9,596 nt of DNA from Burkholderiales bacterium. GTDB taxonomy: Bacteria > Pseudomonadota > Gammaproteobacteria > Burkholderiales > Burkholderiaceae_C. Location: the NCBI GenBank assembly GCA_025354615.1, contig JANXMO010000272.1:1-9596 (forward strand), in the 5' to 3' direction. Numbering within the stretch: position 1 is the first letter of the stretch; each line of letters begins with the position of its first letter. The translations under genes were made by a program, and so were the position numbers. Under the pieces are notes generated by a model. That model was not told where the DNA came from. It ran no database searches and saw only the letters and a program-made list of their open reading frames with translations. Positions 6,142 through 9,596 of this stretch are shown one piece after another.

Positions 6142-7163
6142 AGCAGCTGTCCATCATCGCCCCCTGCCGCAACGAGCAGCGGCACATCGACGCCTTTTGC
6201 GCCAGTGCGCTGGCGCAGCGGCTGCCGCCCGGCTGGGCGCTGCAACTGGTGATTGCCGACGGCCTGAGCGACGACGGCACGCGCGAGCGGCTGGCCGCGC
6301 GGGCCGCGCACGACAGCCGCCTGCGCGTCATCGACAACCCGAAGCGCATCGTCTCCTGCGGGCTCAACGCGGCGCTGCGCGAGGCCACGGGCGAGGTCAT
6401 CGTGCGGATGGACATTCACACCGAGTACGCCGTTGACTACGCCGCCGAGTGCCTGGCCGCGCTGGTCGCAAGCGGTGCCGACAACGTCGGCGGCCCCTGG
6501 CACGCACAGGCCGAGGCCGGCGCCGGGCCGACGCAGCGCGCGGTGGCGGCAGCTTTTCAATCGCGCTGGGTGGCCGGCGGCGCGCGCTCGCGTGACCTGG
6601 GCTACAGCGGCTGGGTCGACACCGTCTACCTCGGCTGCTGGCCGCGCGCCAGTTTCGAGCGCTTCGGCACCTTCGACGAAACCCTGGTGCGCAACCAGGA
6701 CGACGAGCACAACCTGCGCATTGCCCGCGGCGGTGGGCGCATCTGGCAGTCAGCGCGCATTTGCAGCGTCTACCGGCCACGCGCCGCGCTCGGCCAGGTG
6801 CTGCGCCAGTACCTGCAATACGGCTACTGGAAGCCGTTCGTGATGCAACGCCACGGCCAGCCGGCCTCGCTGCGCCACTTGGTGCCGGGTGGCCTGGTGG
6901 CGGCGCTGGTGCTGGCCGCGCTGGCGGCGCTGGGCGGCGCGCCGTGGCCGCTGCTGGCGCTGGGCGGGCTCTACGGCGCGGCGGTGCTGGCGATGGCGCT
7001 GGCGGTGCGGCGCGCGTCAGCGCTTGATGCCCAAGCGGCCGTGCGCCTGCCCGCCGTCATTGCCGCCTATCACCTCGGCTACGGCGCCGGCACGCTGCTG
7101 GGCCTGTGGGATTCGCTGCGCCACGGCCGCGGCCGCGAGCGCTTCGGCGCGCTGACCCGCTGA
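6138..7163 (+). CDS. Glycosyltransferase family 2, ExoA-like, with C-terminal membrane segments
   Basis: The 341-residue product is an inverting GT-A enzyme predicted to act on a lipid-linked acceptor at the inner membrane. LSIIAPCRNEQRHI (4-17) is the opening strand with the NE that binds the nucleotide. ADGLSDDGT (40-48) is the usual D-G-x-S-x-D-G-T loop. GEVIVRMDIH (85-94) carries the metal-binding motif as D-x-H, normal for ExoA-type succinoglycan enzymes in place of D-x-D. NQDDE (186-190) supplies the likely catalytic base. RQYLQYGYWK (223-232) resembles the R/Q-x-x-R/Y-W acceptor motif. Three hydrophobic stretches (about 250-266, 270-290 and 302-323) should anchor it in the membrane. 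Start: the ATG at 6138 in the ATGA overlap; an upstream in-frame start at 6096 would add 14 residues of readthrough. Sugar donor unknown. Confidence 0.9.
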   Translation: MKQLSIIAPCRNEQRHIDAFCASALAQRLPPGWALQLVIADGLSDDGTRERLAARAAHDSRLRVIDNPKRIVSCGLNAALREATGEVIVRMDIHTEYAVDYAAECLAALVASGADNVGGPWHAQAEAGAGPTQRAVAAAFQSRWVAGGARSRDLGYSGWVDTVYLGCWPRASFERFGTFDETLVRNQDDEHNLRIARGGGRIWQSARICSVYRPRAALGQVLRQYLQYGYWKPFVMQRHGQPASLRHLVPGGLVAALVLAALAALGGAPWPLLALGGLYGAAVLAMALAVRRASALDAQAAVRLPAVIAAYHLGYGAGTLLGLWDSLRHGRGRERFGALTR

Positions 7164-7168
7164 ACAGC

Positions 7169-7867
7169 ATGGCCGACGCTGAAACCGACGCGGTCCGTCA
7201 ACGCTACGCCCGCCGCGCGCCGGCCGACGCGCGCTACAGCCTGCGCAACCCGGCCGCGCTGCTGGCCTGGCAGGAACGGCAGCGCGCCACGGTGCGGCTG
7301 TTCAACGACTTGCAGCTGCCGGCGCTGTCCACCCTGCGGCTGCTGGAAGTCGGCTGCGGCGCGGGCGGCAATTTGCTCGATGCGCTGCACCTGGGCTTTG
7401 CGCCCGAGCACCTGGCAGGCATCGAGCTGCTGGCCGAGCGCCACGCTGCGGCGCGCCGCGTGCTGCCCCGCGCGGTGCAGCTGTGGGCCGGCGATGCGAC
7501 GCAGGTCGACACCGGCGCGGGCACCTGGGACATCGTGCTGCAAGCCACCGTCTTCAGCTCGCTGCTCGACGACGCGTTCCAGCAGCGCCTGGCCGACGCG
7601 ATGTGGCGCGCCGTGCGCCCGGGCGGCGGCATCCTCTGGTATGACTTCACGGTCAACAACCCACGCAATGCCGACGTGCGTGGCGTGCCGCTGGCGCGCG
7701 TGCGCGCGCTGTTCCCACACGCCCGGCTGCTGCAAGCGCGGCGGCTGACGCTGGCGCCGCCGCTGGCGCGCGCCGCGGTGCGGTTGCACCCCGGCCTCTA
7801 CACTGCCTTGAACGCCCTGCCACTGCTGCGCACGCACCGGCTGGCCTGGCTGGCCAAGCCTGAATGA
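7169..7867 (+). CDS. Class I SAM-dependent methyltransferase
   Basis: The 232-residue cytoplasmic protein should methylate a sugar or lipid-linked oligosaccharide using S-adenosylmethionine. It contains a complete motif I, LLEVGCGAGG (58-67), then GIELL (84-88) as the acidic ribose-binding strand end, GDATQ (108-112), and RPGGGILWYDF (140-150) as the post-motif strand. The N-terminal RYARRAPADARYSLRNP...RQRATVRLFNDL region is the substrate-cap helix pair often seen in O-antigen-cluster methyltransferases. Compared with the protein at 4022-4954, this one has an intact SAM site. The ATG at 7169 lies five bases after the previous stop; in-frame starts from 7106 would overlap the GT2 gene by 58 bases and add unlikely residues. 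No clear Shine-Dalgarno, so translation is probably coupled. O- versus N-methylation cannot be read from sequence. Confidence 0.85.
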   Translation: MADAETDAVRQRYARRAPADARYSLRNPAALLAWQERQRATVRLFNDLQLPALSTLRLLEVGCGAGGNLLDALHLGFAPEHLAGIELLAERHAAARRVLPRAVQLWAGDATQVDTGAGTWDIVLQATVFSSLLDDAFQQRLADAMWRAVRPGGGILWYDFTVNNPRNADVRGVPLARVRALFPHARLLQARRLTLAPPLARAAVRLHPGLYTALNALPLLRTHRLAWLAKPE

Positions 7868-7885
7868 ACCACTTTCCCGCCCGTC

Positions 7886-9055
7886 ATGACCACTGCTGCC
7901 GCACCGCCTTTCCTGCCGTTCGCCCTGCCCGACATCGGGGAAGAAGAGATCGCCGAGGTGGTCGACACGCTGCGTTCCGGCTGGGTCACCACCGGCCCGA
8001 AAGCCAAGCGCTTCGAGCGTGACTTCGTGGCCTTTCTCGGTGACGACACGCTGCAGGCGCTGGCCGTCAATTCGGCCACCGCCGGCCTGCATCTGGCGCT
8101 CGAAGCGGTGGGCGTGGGCCCGGGCGACGAGGTCATCACCACCACCCATACCTTCACCGCCACAGCCGAAGTGGCGCGCTACCTGGGCGCCGACGTGGTG
8201 CTGGTCGACATCGACCCGGCGACGCTGTGCATCGACGTGGCGGCAGTCGATGCGGCCATCACGCCGCGCACCAAGGCGGTGGTGCCGGTGCACTTTGCCG
8301 GCCTTGCGGCCGACATGACGGCGCTACTGGCGCTGGCGCGGCGGCATGGCCTGCGCGTGGTCGAAGACGCAGCGCACGCGCTGCCCACCACCTGCGGCGG
8401 CCAGTGGGTCGGCACGCTCGGGTCGGACGCCACGGTGTTCAGCTTCTACGCCAACAAAACCATCACCACCGGCGAAGGCGGCATGGTGGTGACGCGCGAC
8501 GAAGCCATCGCCAAACGCATTGGCGTGATGCGGCTGCACGGCATGAGCCGCGACGCCTTCGACCGCTTCAACACCACCGTGCCGAGCTGGTACTACGAAA
8601 TCGTCGCGCCCGGCTACAAGTACAACCTGACCGACATTGCCGCCGCACTCGGCCTGCAGCAGCTACGGCGCGCGCATGCGTTTCAACAGCGGCGCGCGGC
8701 GCTGGCGGCGCAGTACGACGCGGCGCTGGCCGGCCTGCCGCTGGTGCTGCCGCCACAGCCCGCGCCGGGTGACGTGCACGCCTGGCACCTGTATGCGCTG
8801 CGGCTTGCCGATGGTGCGCCGATCGGCCGCGACGCGCTGATAGCCGGCCTGTTTGCCGCCGGCATCGGCTGCAGCGTGCACTACATCCCGCTGCACCTGC
8901 AGCCGTATTGGCGCGATCGCTACCAGCTGACGCCCGCGCAGTTTCCGCACAGCCAGCACGCCTACGAGCGCTCGCTCAGCCTGCCGCTGTACACCCGCAT
9001 GAACGAGGCCGACGTGCAGCGCGTGGCCGCGGCGGTGCGCCAGTTGCTGAGTTGA
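7886..9055 (+). CDS. DegT/DnrJ/EryC1/StrS-family PLP sugar aminotransferase
   Basis: The 389-residue product should transfer an amino group, usually from glutamate, to a nucleotide-linked keto-sugar, using pyridoxal phosphate in the cytoplasm. It is full length for the family. [14 protein letters not shown] (31-44) is the classic N-terminal block. [11 protein letters not shown] (62-72) contacts the cofactor phosphate. [14 protein letters not shown] (81-94) follows. VVEDAAHA (158-165) gives Asp161 for the pyridine nitrogen. [14 protein letters not shown] (186-199) has the Schiff-base Lys191. [14 protein letters not shown] (234-247) and SVHYIPLH (330-337) shape the active site. The family includes 4-aminotransferases (PglE, PseC, ArnB, perosamine synthase) and 3-aminotransferases (WbpE, QdtB); I cannot separate them here. 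Its place directly before a PglC-like transferase favours a 4-amino-4,6-dideoxy or similar initiating sugar. The ATG is 18 bases after the previous stop, with no clear Shine-Dalgarno. Confidence 0.93.
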   Translation: MTTAAAPPFLPFALPDIGEEEIAEVVDTLRSGWVTTGPKAKRFERDFVAFLGDDTLQALAVNSATAGLHLALEAVGVGPGDEVITTTHTFTATAEVARYLGADVVLVDIDPATLCIDVAAVDAAITPRTKAVVPVHFAGLAADMTALLALARRHGLRVVEDAAHALPTTCGGQWVGTLGSDATVFSFYANKTITTGEGGMVVTRDEAIAKRIGVMRLHGMSRDAFDRFNTTVPSWYYEIVAPGYKYNLTDIAAALGLQQLRRAHAFQQRRAALAAQYDAALAGLPLVLPPQPAPGDVHAWHLYALRLADGAPIGRDALIAGLFAAGIGCSVHYIPLHLQPYWRDRYQLTPAQFPHSQHAYERSLSLPLYTRMNEADVQRVAAAVRQLLS

Positions 9056-9068
9056 ACCCGCACACCCT

Positions 9069-9596
9069 GTGACCAAGCGTGCTTTCGACCTGTTGTTTGC
9101 CAGCCTGGGCCTGCTGCTGCTGGCGCCGCTGCTGCTGACGATTGCGCTCCTCATCCGCATCGACTCGCCCGGCCCGGTGTTTTTTCGCCAGCAGCGTGTC
9201 GGCCGCCACGGCGTGCCGTTCGCCATCCACAAGTTCCGCACCATGGCGCATCGCACCGCTGGCGCAGGCCCCGAACTGACGGTGGCCGGTGATGCCCGCA
9301 TCACCGGCGTCGGCGCTTTCTTGCGCCGCACCAAGCTGGACGAGCTGGCGCAGCTGATCGATGTCGTGCAGGGCACGATGAGCCTGGTCGGCCCGCGCCC
9401 CGAAGTGCCGCGCTACGTTGCGCTGTACCCGCCCGAATTGCGCCGCAAGGTGCTCAGCGTGCGGCCAGGCCTGACCGACATCGCCTCGATCGAATACCGC
9501 GACGAGAACAATTTGCTGGCCCGCGCCGCCGACCCGGAGCGCGAGTACATCGACGTCGTGCTGCCCGCCAAGCTGCGCCTGGCGGAACGCTATGTC
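9069..9596 (+). CDS. Polyprenyl-phosphate sugar-phosphate transferase (PglC/WcaJ type), 3' end outside window
   Basis: This enzyme would start repeat-unit assembly by moving a sugar phosphate from a UDP-sugar to undecaprenyl phosphate at the inner membrane. The first 176 residues are present, ending exactly at a codon boundary at the window edge. A KRAFDLL start and one hydrophobic re-entrant helix (about 8-29) show the short, monotopic PglC form rather than the long WbaP/WcaJ form with extra spans. Further signatures are DSPGPVFFRQQRVG (32-45), KFRTM (55-59), KLDELAQL (89-96) with the catalytic Asp91-Glu92 pair, SLVGPRPE (105-112) and RPGLTDIASI (132-141). QGTMSLVGPRP replaces the more common KGEMSLVGPRP. 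The start is GTG at 9069, 13 bases after the aminotransferase stop; no other start precedes the KRAFD block. About 20-30 more residues are expected beyond the edge. Confidence 0.93.
   Translation, partial: MTKRAFDLLFASLGLLLLAPLLLTIALLIRIDSPGPVFFRQQRVGRHGVPFAIHKFRTMAHRTAGAGPELTVAGDARITGVGAFLRRTKLDELAQLIDVVQGTMSLVGPRPEVPRYVALYPPELRRKVLSVRPGLTDIASIEYRDENNLLARAADPEREYIDVVLPAKLRLAERYV

Noticed and set aside
4906..8293. Further long minus-strand frames (4906-6138, 5823-6710, 7079-8293)
   Set aside because: Same low-complexity Arg/Gln/Ala composition opposite well-supported glycosyltransferase, methyltransferase and aminotransferase genes; no ribosome site or domain.

Overview
This window is very GC-rich and reads as a surface-polysaccharide (O-antigen or capsule type) biosynthesis cluster from a high-GC proteobacterium. 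The gene style suggests a betaproteobacterium of the Burkholderiales, but that is an inference from composition and gene families, not a proven identity. Every gene I can support lies on the + strand.

Left edge (1-911): the 3' part of an AT-richer gene whose product looks like a cysteine peptidase of the C80/caspase-like fold (HAYGD and QACNTG motifs). It is followed by a 177-base spacer holding an imperfect inverted repeat (825-884) and an eight-T run. This segment differs in composition and function from the rest and appears to be the flank of the glycan cluster.

Glycan cluster (912-9596): the order is left-handed beta-helix acetyltransferase, GT4-like glycosyltransferase, Wzx-type flippase, divergent methyltransferase-like protein, canonical GT4 glycosyltransferase, ExoA-like GT2 glycosyltransferase with membrane tail, class I SAM methyltransferase, DegT/DnrJ/EryC1/StrS-type sugar aminotransferase, and the first 176 residues of a PglC/WcaJ-type phosphoglycosyl transferase that runs off the right edge. 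Several junctions overlap by one to four bases (TGATG or ATGA) and the others mostly leave 5-18 bases, so this is probably one or two operons. The only larger break is 2585-2770.

How they fit together: the aminotransferase makes a nucleotide-linked amino sugar, and the phosphoglycosyl transferase loads a first sugar phosphate onto undecaprenyl phosphate. The three glycosyltransferases extend the unit, the acetyl- and methyltransferases may decorate it, and the flippase moves it across the inner membrane. No Wzy polymerase, Wzz, ligase or nucleotide-sugar dehydratase is inside the window; some are expected nearby. I see no tRNA, rRNA, CRISPR array, insertion sequence or phage gene.
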